Positions 1-9,725 of a stretch of 64,000 nucleotides of DNA are shown in pieces; the first letter of the stretch is position 1, and every line of letters begins with the position of its first letter. The stretch covers positions 112,892-176,891 of the forward strand of contig MLAK01000860.1 of the NCBI GenBank assembly GCA_001839685.1, read 5' to 3'. The notes under the pieces were generated by a model. It ran no database searches. It saw nothing but the letters and a program-made list of their open reading frames with translations, and was not told the DNA's origin. The translations under genes were made by a program, and so were the position numbers. This DNA is from Tritrichomonas foetus. Lineage: Eukaryota; Parabasalia; Tritrichomonadida; Tritrichomonadidae.

Positions 1-903
1 TATTGTTTGAATCAAATGGCTTGGTGATTCAAAAACAATTCCTTTAACTTTTTCTTTAATAGTTCCAAATAAAAAAAAGTCGCTAGGCGCCAAATCAGGT
101 GAATATGCCGGATGTGGAACTGATTCTAGTGAGTTTTCATTTATATATTTTTTGACAATTTTTGCCACATGAGGCTTTGCATTGTCATAATGAACAAATA
201 ATTTTTTATAATTATTCGAGTTTTTAAACTCAACAATTTTTGACATAATGGCTGTAATATAATATGCAGCATTAAACTTTTCATTTGGCGGCAAAACATC
301 AATATGAATTATCCCATGAGGGTTCCAAAATACAGTCACCATAAATTTAGTGATCTGAAACCCTGGATTTTGAATAGTTGGGATTACTGAGTTTTCAGGA
401 ATCCATTGTGTATTGAAATCAGTCTTGGAATAAAACCAAGACTCATCTCCTGTTATTAAAAAGGTGAAATTAGTTTTTTGTTCTGCATTCAAAATTTTAA
501 GAAGTTTTTTTGCCAATAAAACTCTATTGGCCTTTTGATTTTCTGTTAGAATATGTGGCACCCATCGAAGATGCACATGTTTATACATTAATTTTGATGT
601 TAAACGATCATAAATTGTCGATTTTGGTTCACCTAAAACATTAGCAATATATCGACACGATGAATGTGGAAATTCGGTTAAAACATCTAAAATTTTCCAG
701 TCAAGAATATCATAACTTTGGCACTTTTTCTCTTTTTTCACAGGCTGTGTGTTTTGACTTCTGTTCAGTTCTGCCATGACTCGGTAGATTTGTCTTTGAG
801 ACAAACATTTTTCTTTCAAGACACTCTTCATTTCTTCATATATTTCTTTGCCCCTTTTTCCTTCAAGCTGCAGAAAAGTTATGATTGAATGTTGATCAAT
901 CAT
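1..903 (-). CDS. mariner transposase (DD34D), C-terminus outside the window
   Basis: Cut-and-paste transposase acting in the nucleus on its own terminal repeats. The frame starts at the ATG at 903 (MIDQHSIITFLQLEGKRGKE) and I checked all 301 codons to the window edge without finding a stop. An N-terminal helix-turn-helix region covers roughly residues 1-100. The catalytic triad is visible: Asp in TGDESWFY, Asp in VHYDNAKPH, and Asp in SPDLAPSDFF, with 34 residues between the second and third. That spacing defines the mariner subfamily DD34D. Family members are about 340-350 residues, so some 40 residues are missing because of the window edge, not decay. Confidence 0.93.
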   Translation of the reverse strand, partial: MIDQHSIITFLQLEGKRGKEIYEEMKSVLKEKCLSQRQIYRVMAELNRSQNTQPVKKEKKCQSYDILDWKILDVLTEFPHSSCRYIANVLGEPKSTIYDRLTSKLMYKHVHLRWVPHILTENQKANRVLLAKKLLKILNAEQKTNFTFLITGDESWFYSKTDFNTQWIPENSVIPTIQNPGFQITKFMVTVFWNPHGIIHIDVLPPNEKFNAAYYITAIMSKIVEFKNSNNYKKLFVHYDNAKPHVAKIVKKYINENSLESVPHPAYSPDLAPSDFFLFGTIKEKVKGIVFESPSHLIQTI

Positions 904-1103
904 TTTTTAATAAACGTGCATCGTGTACGTTTATAAATTATTCTTTTTTTTATGAAAAAGATTCTTTATCTCTATTTTCAGTCAAGAGAAAAAAAAATTG
1001 TTTTCAAAATTTTTATGTTAACATTGCATAGTTTATTNNTTATAAATATAATGTATTGATTTCACTTCTAATGTGGGTAGTGACATCACGCCTCCGGACA
1101 CCC
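1..1103 (-). mobile_element. mariner-family DNA transposon, right part (continues beyond the window start)
   Basis: The transposase reads leftward from 903 and is open to the window edge. About 200 bp upstream of its ATG, at 1081-1103, the sequence read on the minus strand begins TAGGGTGTCCGGAGGCGTGA, which has the form of a mariner terminal inverted repeat starting at a TA dinucleotide (1104-1105). The other end lies outside the window, so the repeat and target-site duplication cannot be paired here. Two Ns sit at 1038-1039. Mariner elements are known to be abundant in trichomonads. The uninterrupted frame suggests a young, possibly active copy. Confidence 0.88.
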
Positions 1104-1105
1104 TA

Positions 1106-1568
1106 TATATCATGTATTTTGTATTATACTTTATTTACATAATAGATTCATCTTTCTATTAGACTAAGTTTGGCCATATTCTTTTTTCAAGTATGGTCGT
1201 AATGCATATGTGTGTATGATTGTATATGATTTTCGATAAATGAAAGCCGATTCAATTAAATATTTAATAATGATAGTTTTGTAATTCGGTTGAATTTGGG
1301 GTATTAGTATAACATTATGTTTTTCTAACGAAAGATAAGATGTTTTAAGAAATATTTTAGTATTTTCCATTTCATTATATTTTTGTTTCTTTTATTTATC
1401 TTATTGTGGAACTTATTTGAATCTATATGTGGATATATATCAAATTTTCCTTTTTAATGGGAAATATATTCTTGAAATGATAAGACGAAGAAGACAATTA
1501 TTTCATTCCAAACGATCATGTTTTGAATTAAATACGTTTGATAAATCATTCAAAGTTTATCTTGTCGA
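1106..1568. other. intergenic region with a repeat relic
   Basis: No credible gene. It holds a degenerate repeat relic (1163-1215, listed separately) and AT-rich DNA leading to the EF-hand-like gene. A 68-codon minus-strand frame here looks random. Confidence 0.5.
1163..1215 (+). repeat. relic of a dispersed TIR-bearing element (copy 1)
   Basis: TTTTTTCAAGTATGGTCGTA followed by ATGCA at 1185-1205 closely matches 16990-17015, and the GTCGTAATGCA core also occurs near 62643 and, inverted, near 2103-2160. It looks like one end of a decayed small DNA element. No coding capacity. Confidence 0.5.
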
Positions 1569-2048
1569 ATGAGCATCGGCGATTTTGATTACAAGAAATT
1601 TATTGAATCTTTAGGCGATGCTACTTGGAAAGTAGAAGTCACGAATGTTTTTCGAATGTTCGACAAAGAGTGCGAAGGAGTTTTGCCGAGAGAAATTGCA
1701 TGCCACGCCATCAAACTATTCGGAATTAACGGCGAAGATCATTTTCACTTTGCCAAGAAAGTCATTTCGGCCCAGACATTCATTGATGCGGTTCAAAAAG
1801 AGCGAGATAATAATATCAGAGATAGCATGAAACGATGGAAATACATTTTTTCGCTCATTGCCGGGCCAGGAAATGACACCATCACTGTTGACAAGATCCA
1901 AGACTTTTTCACCATGTTTGGGCATACGCCGGAATTAAAATTTTGTGAGGATTTCATCGATGAATTTGATAGAGTGAACATATCAAAAACATGCATTTCA
2001 ATGGATGATTGGCTCATGTTTTGCAGAACTCATCGAGTCAATTTTTAA
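1569..2048 (+). CDS. EF-hand-like (centrin/calmodulin-fold) protein, 159 aa
   Basis: The length and the pattern of paired helices match a small calmodulin-superfamily protein. Helix-loop-helix units are recognisable around residues 24-50 (VFRMFDKECEGVLPREIACH) and 103-155 (ITVDKIQDFFTMFGHTPEL, then EFDRVNISKTCISMDDWLMF). The loops lack the regular acidic ligands (D-x-D-x-D...E), so calcium binding is doubtful in most or all of them. Start ATG is the first in frame. The nearest neighbour is the mariner element upstream. Such degenerate EF-hand proteins are often cytoskeletal or flagellar, but that role is inference only. Confidence 0.7.
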   Translation: MSIGDFDYKKFIESLGDATWKVEVTNVFRMFDKECEGVLPREIACHAIKLFGINGEDHFHFAKKVISAQTFIDAVQKERDNNIRDSMKRWKYIFSLIAGPGNDTITVDKIQDFFTMFGHTPELKFCEDFIDEFDRVNISKTCISMDDWLMFCRTHRVNF

Positions 2049-2102
2049 TTTTCTTAGATGCTGTTTGAATGCTGTGTTCATGATTCCATCTATACTTTCA
2101 GA

Positions 2103-2160
2103 TGCCTCTGCATTACGCCTCTAGAGTTGACCAAACATGATAGGAATCATTGTCAAACTT
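2103..2160 (-). repeat. relic of a dispersed TIR-bearing element (copy 2)
   Basis: Contains CCTCTGCATTACG and GACCAAACATG, the reverse complement of the GTCGTAATGCAGAGG and TTTGGTC core seen near 17000 and 62643. It lies 55 bp past the stop of the EF-hand-like gene and encodes nothing. Confidence 0.5.
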
Positions 2161-2365
2161 CATACAGAAGTAATTCTTTCAATTGTTATTATTATTCTTG
2201 TATTTAATGATCAATTCCAAGTGGAGTGGTGAAACATCATCTTGCAGGGAAAAGTATAATTTTGAGACGTGCTTTACATATCAATTTGTTGATAATAAAT
2301 CGAATTGGTACATCGTAGAATTTAATAAAAAAAACTGATTACACAGGAAATATGGTTAATATTTT

Positions 2366-2569
2366 TTAATATGATGATATTAAAGATTTGTTTTGCTTAT
2401 GAATCACTTTGTCCAGTTCTTGAACTCCACAATCACAACAACAACAAAAACAGCATAAAAAGATTAATTCCAACAGGATTATACTTATTATTGCTTCAGA
2501 ATTAAGTTTTTCATTTTTCGATGAAGAAAATTCCGTATTAATTGGCTTAATCCTTTCTATTTTTTTCAT
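2366..2569 (-). CDS. possible small single-pass membrane protein (uncertain)
   Basis: 67-residue frame from an ATG. A polar Ser/Lys-rich N-terminus precedes one hydrophobic stretch at about residues 27-46 that merges into a Cys run (CCFCCCC), then a polar tail. This resembles the membrane segment plus Cys-rich juxtamembrane part of a surface protein. Upstream on the same strand, 2608-2808 carries another short frame (66 codons, ending RKSEKM). The two could be pieces of one broken gene. No family recognised; it may be chance. Confidence 0.28.
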   Translation of the reverse strand: MKKIERIKPINTEFSSSKNEKLNSEAIISIILLELIFLCCFCCCCDCGVQELDKVIHKQNKSLISSY

Positions 2570-2888
2570 TTTTATTTAATCAGTCGTTTCATCATTGATG
2601 ACTTCACTTACATTTTCTCACTCTTTCGCGTTTGAAGTTCACAACTGATTCTTCTTTCATTCCCACTTTCATTTTCACGCTTGAAGTGTGACACTTCATA
2701 TTTGAGATCATTGGATATGCTTGTAGGTGTTGCTATAACATTATAATATTCTTCATATCGTTTTTTGTGAAGTACCAAAATATTTAAGTGATTTTGTTTG
2801 AGGAGCATGTGCTGGATTGATTTCCCCTGGAATAAATTCGATAAATTGGTGCATTTCCCTGTCAGATTTTTTGTGTTTTATAAATCAA

Positions 2889-2949
2889 CTTTTTCCGTAT
2901 TTATATGGTCTTTCCTTTAGAATTTTAGACCATATAAATATGGAAAAAG
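2889..2949. promoter_or_regulatory. 23-bp-arm inverted repeat upstream of a coiled-coil gene (copy 1)
   Basis: Left arm 2889-2911 (CTTTTTCCGTATTTATATGG then TCT) and right arm 2927-2949 (AGACCATATAAATATGGAAA then AAG) are reverse complements with one mismatch, around a 15-bp loop. The right arm ends 28 bp before the ATG at 2978. Almost the same arms occur at 25790-25850, and one half-site lies at 30914-30932, each upstream of another gene. It is probably a dyad binding site or core-promoter element. An RNA hairpin is the alternative. Confidence 0.65.
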
Positions 2950-2977
2950 ATATGATGAATTAAAACTTTTGAATGGC

Positions 2978-4990
2978 ATGAAAATTTCCATACGTTTATT
3001 AATGGATGAAAACCTGCAAATTGTGAATTGCCCATACCCTCCATCGAAAAAGCCATTTGCAGCCGCCCCACGTCACCAAAATACTAATTATGCAACGTTT
3101 TGTCCACCAACACCCGAAGAATTAAATCGAGTAGAATTCCATAACCCAATTTATCTCAATGAATTAGGAAATCACCTTATAGACGATATCACAGCCTTAA
3201 AAACCGAAATACAGCCACTTCGAGATCAGCTTCGTTTTTTACTTCAACTCGATTCTAATTTCACAGAATCTTTTCGTGTGAATCCTGTCAAAAAGCAAAA
3301 CAAAAATAAAAAACGATTTCGTGCCGATTTATCTTCTCAAATTGCCGAATTAAATGCTGTTCAAGACGAACTTGATATCATACTCAGAGATGTGAAGTAT
3401 ACATATTCTGATTATTTTTACGATAATTTAGTAATTGATATTTCAGAAGAGAGTAAGCAAATGGTTAAAGATGGTGAAGAAATTGAGAGAAATAAAAGAG
3501 ATTTCAAGAAATCAAAAAAAAAATTGAAAACAATTTTGAATTCTCAAATTAAATTAGATATTGAACAGAATGAAAAACGAGTAGTAGAACTTCAAGAGCT
3601 TTTGCTTGAACTCAAAAAAGAAGAATCTGAATCAATGGAGAAGCATCAAATTTTACTTAATAATAAGCCATCATTCATTTTAACCAAAGCTGATTTAAAA
3701 CCATTAATTAAAAGATTGGAAACTATTAAGTATACTCACTCAAAGAAAGTGCAAGAAGTTGTTGAACTCAGAGCAAAATATGATGCACAAAAAGACCAAG
3801 TGAGATTTATCATCAATCAAAGAGCAAAAGAAGCTCTTGAACATAAAAAAAGAATTGATGAATATAAAGCATTTAAAGCTAAAGTCAAAGCAGAAAAAGA
3901 AAGAAAATTACAAGAATATGCTGAAAGAGAAGCACAATTAAGAAGTAAAATTAAAATTACGAAGAAGAAGAAGAAACCAACTAAAACTTTCAAACTACCA
4001 TATGTTAAACCAGCTGCTATTACTGAATCATCTGAAGAAATGCCTAAAAAGAGATATCATCATCATAGAAGACCACATCGAAAGCATCATCATTATGATT
4101 CACATGTTTTCACAACTTCTGATCCACGTCTTGCCGAAATTGAAACAACCCAGCCAATTGGATCAGATTGTTATCATGATGAAACTTTTGTAAGTAGTGT
4201 ATCAACAGATTCTAATACTAATAAAAAAAATTATTTATCAACAGATGAATTTCATTCAATATCATCTTCAAAGAATAGTGAAGATGGTGGTAATCATTCA
4301 AATATTACAATCAAAAATCAAAATGAAACGATTAACGGTGATGTATTTCTTCACGAAAATAGTGAACCAATTCGGTTTGAAAGCAGTAACACACCAGGAA
4401 GTAGTGATGGTAATGAAATAAATATTGATTTAGGAATAAGCAGTGATAGTAAGAATTTGGTAAGCGATAATAATAAAAATTCGGTTTTTGTTAGTAGTGA
4501 AAGCACGAAATTAAGTTCAAACGAAAATAAAGAAGTGATATTATCTAGTGTCAGTCTTGATAGCAGTCATAAGGAAAGTAGTAACAATGGCGAAAAAGAA
4601 AGTGATGAAAACAATCTTAACGACGCTATTGAAAACAATGAAAATGTGTGTAATGAAATAAATGATAATATTAATGAAAAAGAAAGTAATGATATTGATT
4701 CAAATGATGAAAATACGAATATTGAGAGCAATGGAAATTCACATAACCCAAAAAGTATTCTGAATGTTAATATTGATAGTTCAGGAAGTAAAGATGCTGA
4801 TAATATCATTGTTATTGGTAGTGACAGTAATGAGACATTTAATTTTAAAAGTTCTGGAGAAATTCAAAAATCCGATGATTATGATTTAAATAAGATTCCA
4901 TCCTCAGTTGCTTTTATCAAAGAAAAAAATGATGAAACCTTAATTTTCATTGCTGATGACGAAGATACCTCAGAAGAATTAGAGTTATAA
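2978..4990 (+). CDS. coiled-coil protein with Ser/Asn/Asp-rich low-complexity tail, 670 aa
   Basis: First in-frame ATG is at 2978 (MKISIRLLMDENLQ); an ATG at 3002 is possible. Residues 60-150 and 155-330 form long charged heptad-rich coiled coil (Lys/Glu/Gln-rich). A basic KITKKKKKPTK patch follows near residue 330 and a His-rich run (YHHHRRPHRKHHHY) near 365. The last ~270 residues are Ser/Asn/Asp/Glu-rich and probably disordered. No enzymatic domain is visible. The architecture suits a structural or flagellar/basal-body protein, but nothing specific can be claimed. The hairpin at 2889-2949 directly precedes it. Confidence 0.8.
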   Translation: MKISIRLLMDENLQIVNCPYPPSKKPFAAAPRHQNTNYATFCPPTPEELNRVEFHNPIYLNELGNHLIDDITALKTEIQPLRDQLRFLLQLDSNFTESFRVNPVKKQNKNKKRFRADLSSQIAELNAVQDELDIILRDVKYTYSDYFYDNLVIDISEESKQMVKDGEEIERNKRDFKKSKKKLKTILNSQIKLDIEQNEKRVVELQELLLELKKEESESMEKHQILLNNKPSFILTKADLKPLIKRLETIKYTHSKKVQEVVELRAKYDAQKDQVRFIINQRAKEALEHKKRIDEYKAFKAKVKAEKERKLQEYAEREAQLRSKIKITKKKKKPTKTFKLPYVKPAAITESSEEMPKKRYHHHRRPHRKHHHYDSHVFTTSDPRLAEIETTQPIGSDCYHDETFVSSVSTDSNTNKKNYLSTDEFHSISSSKNSEDGGNHSNITIKNQNETINGDVFLHENSEPIRFESSNTPGSSDGNEINIDLGISSDSKNLVSDNNKNSVFVSSESTKLSSNENKEVILSSVSLDSSHKESSNNGEKESDENNLNDAIENNENVCNEINDNINEKESNDIDSNDENTNIESNGNSHNPKSILNVNIDSSGSKDADNIIVIGSDSNETFNFKSSGEIQKSDDYDLNKIPSSVAFIKEKNDETLIFIADDEDTSEELEL

Positions 4991-5126
4991 ATTTGTAAGA
5001 ATTTTATTTGTATGTAAAAATATAGGATTTAATATTGTATATACTTTTTAATAATATTTCATTTACTCGAATATAAAGGTTTTTCATGTTTTAAATTTTA
5101 TTAATAATTAATTAAAATATTTCATC

Positions 5127-7472
5127 TTATTTGAAAATAGTCTTAAAACGATTTAACTGGTGTCTTGTAAAATCTTTTGTAAGTTGTCTATCAAGTGTTG
5201 AATCATTCTGACAAGCAACCTTTAAGGCTGCTTTCATTCCTGAAATATTTTCATCTGAAATTTTAAGTGGGCCAATGTCAAATGAGGTTACCAACTTTAC
5301 AAATATTGCGAGAATTGGAAGATAAACATTTGCAAACTTATCTTTTTGTTGACACATTTGTACAAATGTTGTAATAACTGCATCATTTCCATTAGTTTCT
5401 TCAGGGAATGGAACTAAATCAATGATACTGCTAAGTAAATCATCATTTACTTCAGGAGTAACTAAAGAAAGTTCACAAATTAATTTCATTGTTGACGCCA
5501 GCGAATGAATGTCCATTGATACATCATCTTCTTCTTCATTTGCTTGAGTAAGCTTATCTAAAACTTGAATTAATTCGACTGAATTTATTGTTTCTGGATG
5601 AACCTTTAAAATTGCAGAAATTACATCAAATGTGGCAAGAACATAATCATTTTCTTCACTGTAGAGATCGAATGAAGGAATGAGAGGAATGAGGCCATCG
5701 ACAACTCTTTGGCATTGTTCGGTTGTCAAAGTACTGATGCAATAGATAATAGATTCAAGAAGTGCAGGGAGATATAAAGGAGGTACTAAAGAAATATATT
5801 TTATGATTTCATTTAAAATTTCAGATGATGGAACGATATTTTTCCTCAAATAAACAGAAACGAAGTGAATAATCATTGATTCATTTGTGGCAGAGATAAC
5901 GAATGGAAGTCCATTGAAAAATTGGAGGTGACCGTTCACAATTTTATTAATGAAGTTAATAATTTGTTCATTTTTAGAATTTTTAATTAATTTCTTGAAT
6001 AATTTCTTCAAAGTTTGCAAAATTGCATTCAAGCGGTTGAGGTCTGTTTCTTTGGCCGCTAATTCAACAAATTTGTTTACATAATCTATTGTTGCCTCAA
6101 TTGAGAATTTTTCAAATAAAGTTATAACGATTTGGCAAATTGGATATATAGAATTACAGGTTACTTTTTGGATATTTTGATTAATGAATTCTAAAATTAA
6201 GCTAAAAGTTCCTTCTGAAATTGGTAATAAAGCAATTGACTGACCTAATAATGTTTTTTTATGAAGAGATAAAACAAGGTCATCAGAAGTTTGTTCATTG
6301 AGGAGGATTTCTGCAATGGCTTCAATATCTTTTGTGAATATGTTAATATTTTCTGGACCAAAGCATTTGGAAATTGTGAAGAGAGTTTCTGTTGCATCAT
6401 GATAGAAATTGATTTTCTTTTGAATAACAATTTGGTGAACTGTCACAAGGATTGGCTTAACGATATCCCTAATATAATCTGAATTCATTGTACCAAAGAA
6501 AGAGAAAATTGATAGAAGATATCCAGATATGTTAAAATCTTCAACATTGGAAAGAGCGAAGTCGAAAATTGGTTTAATTGTGTCTAATGAAATATTATCT
6601 GAATCCTCGAGATATTTGGAAATTAATTTGAAGAAAAGATGTGGAGTCTTATATTTATGATATTGATCAACAAGTGCTTTCACTTTTTCTTTTTGATCGA
6701 ACACACCAAATTCAATTAATCGACGCATTGCTTTATGTGCTCGGAATTGAACAGTTGAATCATCATGGAATAATAGTGGTGAAAGTTTCTCAAATAAACC
6801 CGCTGGCATTGAAATTGGATTCACACTATAAGTTTGGGCGAGTCTTTCCGCTAAAAGTGAAGCAGAAATTAATTCGCGCTTTTGTTGAGTTGAAATGCAT
6901 TTTTCAAATAATGATGATGAAAAAGCAATAGAATTCTCAACATTGTCAAGAAATGCATTTGCAATTGGTGAAAAAACAAGAGTTGCTGCAAATAATTTGG
7001 AATCTGATTTTTCCTTAAAAAGTTTGAATAAATCTGAATAAACATTTTCCTTAATCGAAACAACTTCAATTGTGTCGATTAAATTTATTAATTTTTCTGG
7101 ATAATCTTCGTTGATATTTTCAATGAAGTCGATTACGTTTTCAATAAACGAGGTTGCGTTGGATTGTGTGAGGAATGGAAATAAAGCAAAAAGTGGCGCT
7201 GATGAAGCAACTCTTTGGTGGATATCGATTGACGAATTTTTCAGGTTGTTGATCGCTTCGGATATTTCAGATGGATTCGATTCTGTGAATGACTGATTGC
7301 CAAACGATATTTTTTCGATTAATGGAATGAGGGAAATGAAAGCATTGGTATCTTGAAATGCGAGATTGCTAATTGATGTCCAAATTTCATCGATTTGAGA
7401 TCTATCAACGAGATTTTGTGGTCCATTTCGGCATATCTGTAAGAGTTTTAAATATAATACTTGAGAGTTCAT
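5127..7472 (-). CDS. alpha-helical repeat (HEAT/ARM-like) protein, 781 aa
   Basis: Starts at an ATG and runs uninterrupted. Nearly the whole chain is leucine/isoleucine-rich paired helices with short polar turns, typical of an armadillo-like solenoid (for example the segment near residue 230 FHDDSTVQFRAHKAMRRLIE reads like a HEAT repeat). No zinc finger, TM segment or catalytic motif is seen. Such solenoids are scaffolds in transport, chromatin or vesicle complexes. I cannot place it in a named family. Tail-to-tail with the preceding coiled-coil gene, 136 bp apart. Confidence 0.75.
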   Translation of the reverse strand: MNSQVLYLKLLQICRNGPQNLVDRSQIDEIWTSISNLAFQDTNAFISLIPLIEKISFGNQSFTESNPSEISEAINNLKNSSIDIHQRVASSAPLFALFPFLTQSNATSFIENVIDFIENINEDYPEKLINLIDTIEVVSIKENVYSDLFKLFKEKSDSKLFAATLVFSPIANAFLDNVENSIAFSSSLFEKCISTQQKRELISASLLAERLAQTYSVNPISMPAGLFEKLSPLLFHDDSTVQFRAHKAMRRLIEFGVFDQKEKVKALVDQYHKYKTPHLFFKLISKYLEDSDNISLDTIKPIFDFALSNVEDFNISGYLLSIFSFFGTMNSDYIRDIVKPILVTVHQIVIQKKINFYHDATETLFTISKCFGPENINIFTKDIEAIAEILLNEQTSDDLVLSLHKKTLLGQSIALLPISEGTFSLILEFINQNIQKVTCNSIYPICQIVITLFEKFSIEATIDYVNKFVELAAKETDLNRLNAILQTLKKLFKKLIKNSKNEQIINFINKIVNGHLQFFNGLPFVISATNESMIIHFVSVYLRKNIVPSSEILNEIIKYISLVPPLYLPALLESIIYCISTLTTEQCQRVVDGLIPLIPSFDLYSEENDYVLATFDVISAILKVHPETINSVELIQVLDKLTQANEEEDDVSMDIHSLASTMKLICELSLVTPEVNDDLLSSIIDLVPFPEETNGNDAVITTFVQMCQQKDKFANVYLPILAIFVKLVTSFDIGPLKISDENISGMKAALKVACQNDSTLDRQLTKDFTRHQLNRFKTIFK

Positions 7473-7859
7473 TTGAAAATTTTGCTTCTTAAATTCCTGA
7501 CCAAGAAATTATTCAATTGAAACGACGATAAGAAAATAAAGGTCTTGCCAAGACTTATAAACGGTCTCCTAATATACAAAGTGATTTTCATTTTTAGGAA
7601 CTTTTTGATAAACTGAATGTTTTTATTCAATCGTAAAATGGTCGGTTAAATTCACTTGATGACAATAAGAAAATACTTCTTGGATAAGCAGTGGCAATCG
7701 CAAGTTCGGTTAATTAAACTAGTGTTATATACTATTTACCAATTCATTTCTTGATGTAAATGCATGTCGTATCATTGTATTATTAATGACAATAAATAAA
7801 GAAAGAAATAAAGAAGATTGTTTTTCAAAATAGTATTTAGATAAAAACAAATTATAATA
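7473..7859. other. intergenic, upstream region of the helical-repeat gene
   Basis: AT-rich. An AACTTTTTG motif at 7599-7607 lies about 130 bp from the start of the minus-strand gene. Nothing else stands out. Confidence 0.45.
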
Positions 7860-9158
7860 TTAAGATGTTTCTATATCCGTATAACGAATATAAAACTTTT
7901 GAACTTTTTCGTCATCCACTGGGTAAAGCCGGAGGGGATGCGGATTTTGTCCGTTGATAAAAGTAACAACATTCTTTGTTCTTTGTGTAACAATTCTATT
8001 TTCAATGTAAAGCCATTGTTGGTTAGAGAATCCGTTTGGTGGATGAACGTATAAAATTGTTCCATCGGAATAGCTTGCACCATAGTTGTCATCAAGCATT
8101 TGGCCAGGGTGTCCCAAACTTTCAATAATGTTTTTCTTATTTTGATGAAAAGAAAATTGCTGATTGATGTCTTTTGGATTATAGTCCATAACTGTTAAAG
8201 CCCAACCAACGCCATAATGTTTAACATTTGTTACAGCCATGGCTTTTTCAATTCCATCGTGTGTGAAAACAAAAGAAAATGGAATGTCTGGAATAATAGG
8301 AATATTTTTCAAATATAAACTCAGTAAATCCCTTTGTGGTTTAGTATTTTCTTGGTAAATTCTGATTTCATTTTGTAAATTTGAAATTGTTTCATCTTTT
8401 TGAATGATTATTGAACCTCGTTCTGTGATTTTTTCTTCATTTTCAGTAATGAGGGAATTTAGTTCATTTATTTGAATTTCTTTAGCTTCAATATCCTGTC
8501 TCAATTTTAAAATGAGCTCACAATCCTCAACAGATCCAATTTTGAATGTTTTATAAACTTCTCTGAATTCAATAATCAATGATGATGGAAGAGCAGGAAT
8601 GTGAATAAATTGCAAAAATGATGAAGAACATCTTCCATATTTTCCAATTAATTTTAATACAAATTTGGCGACAGATTCTGGGTTTGGCTCATTTTCATGT
8701 TTACTACTGAAAATACGGAACAATGATGTGATTGGAACCTTAAGAAGTAGTTCATCAGCAATAATATCAGATAAATGAAATCCAACTGAATCTTCATATG
8801 AAGTGGGATTATTATTATTTTCAATGCATAGCAACAGTTCACGTAGTTCATTGTGTGGTGTGATTGTATCGTAGAATGATTGTGTTGCTTTTAATAATTC
8901 ATCAGATTCGAAAAACGCAGCAATTGCTCGAAAATTGAGTGCGTTTGTTGCTGTTAAAAAATCTGTGTTTCCTGTTTGACAAAATGTTAAGAATTCTCCG
9001 ATATAGGCAGGCTCCCAAATTCCCTTTATTTCGACGATGGGTAGAGCGGAAGATAGAATTTGTCTCTTTAAAAAATTTGAACGAAATCCAACCTGGAATG
9101 TATCACATTCGAAATCAGTCCCGTTGTATCGAATGGTAATGAGAGGTGAAACATTCAT
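7860..9158 (-). CDS. BTB-like N-terminus, coiled coil, C-terminal beta-trefoil-like domain, 432 aa
   Basis: A longer frame begins at a GTG; the first ATG is at 9158 (MNVSPLITIRYNGTDFECD). Residues 1-110 resemble the BTB/POZ-like domains common in trichomonads (hydrophobic core, FLTFCQTGN, ALNFRAIAAFF). A helical BACK-like part follows, then a short coiled coil at about 225-270 with IQINELNSLITENEEKITER. The last ~140 residues contain GHPGQMLDDN, SNQQWLYIENRIVTQ and a final hydrophobic strand, resembling a ricin-type beta-trefoil (QxW motif). The combination is a likely adaptor with ligand-binding tail. Both domain calls are from pattern only. Confidence 0.65.
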   Translation of the reverse strand: MNVSPLITIRYNGTDFECDTFQVGFRSNFLKRQILSSALPIVEIKGIWEPAYIGEFLTFCQTGNTDFLTATNALNFRAIAAFFESDELLKATQSFYDTITPHNELRELLLCIENNNNPTSYEDSVGFHLSDIIADELLLKVPITSLFRIFSSKHENEPNPESVAKFVLKLIGKYGRCSSSFLQFIHIPALPSSLIIEFREVYKTFKIGSVEDCELILKLRQDIEAKEIQINELNSLITENEEKITERGSIIIQKDETISNLQNEIRIYQENTKPQRDLLSLYLKNIPIIPDIPFSFVFTHDGIEKAMAVTNVKHYGVGWALTVMDYNPKDINQQFSFHQNKKNIIESLGHPGQMLDDNYGASYSDGTILYVHPPNGFSNQQWLYIENRIVTQRTKNVVTFINGQNPHPLRLYPVDDEKVQKFYIRYTDIETS

Positions 9159-9725
9159 TTTGTTGGCTTTTTTATTTTTCACTTTTTGTTAGAGTCTTTT
9201 ACTTTTTTGTGATGATTGATCAATTAACTTTTTCTGACGAATGGTTAATTTTTCAATATGCAATTTAATCGAGAGTATTCAATTTATTTACTAGTATATT
9301 CTCAATTTAACAACTTTTTCTGTTTATTTTGTGGATAAAAATCTTTTTTGTGAATAGTTACGATCATTTTATTTGTAAAGAAATTGTAAACAAATTGTGT
9401 AACCAGGTGTATATCCTGAGCTTTTTTGTTCAATTGTTGGCATGAGTATGTCTATTGAAATTACTAATTGACATATTATCAAACGCCTGAACTAAAATAC
9501 TTAGTATTTCTTTCATTTCAATAATTTTCAATTGATCTGATTCAGAAATAAGTTTAATTCATAAACTCTTTATTCTTCTTGATTAATCCTAGTCTAGTAA
9601 TCACTACAAAATATAAAAACTAAATAAAATTCTTGAATTTCCAATGGAATATTTACTGGAAAGATATAATTACAGACAAAACAATATAAAATCACAATAA
9701 AATGCATCTCTTCATTCAACAATCA
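9159..9725. other. intergenic, promoter side of the BTB-like gene
   Basis: Holds CACTTTTTG (9180-9188) and AACTTTTTC (9227-9235), the recurrent motif seen upstream of many genes in the window. The rest is AT-rich without gene or repeat. Confidence 0.45.

Noticed and set aside
1164..1370. 68-codon minus-strand frame before the EF-hand gene
   Set aside because: Random composition, overlaps the TIR relic, no domain.
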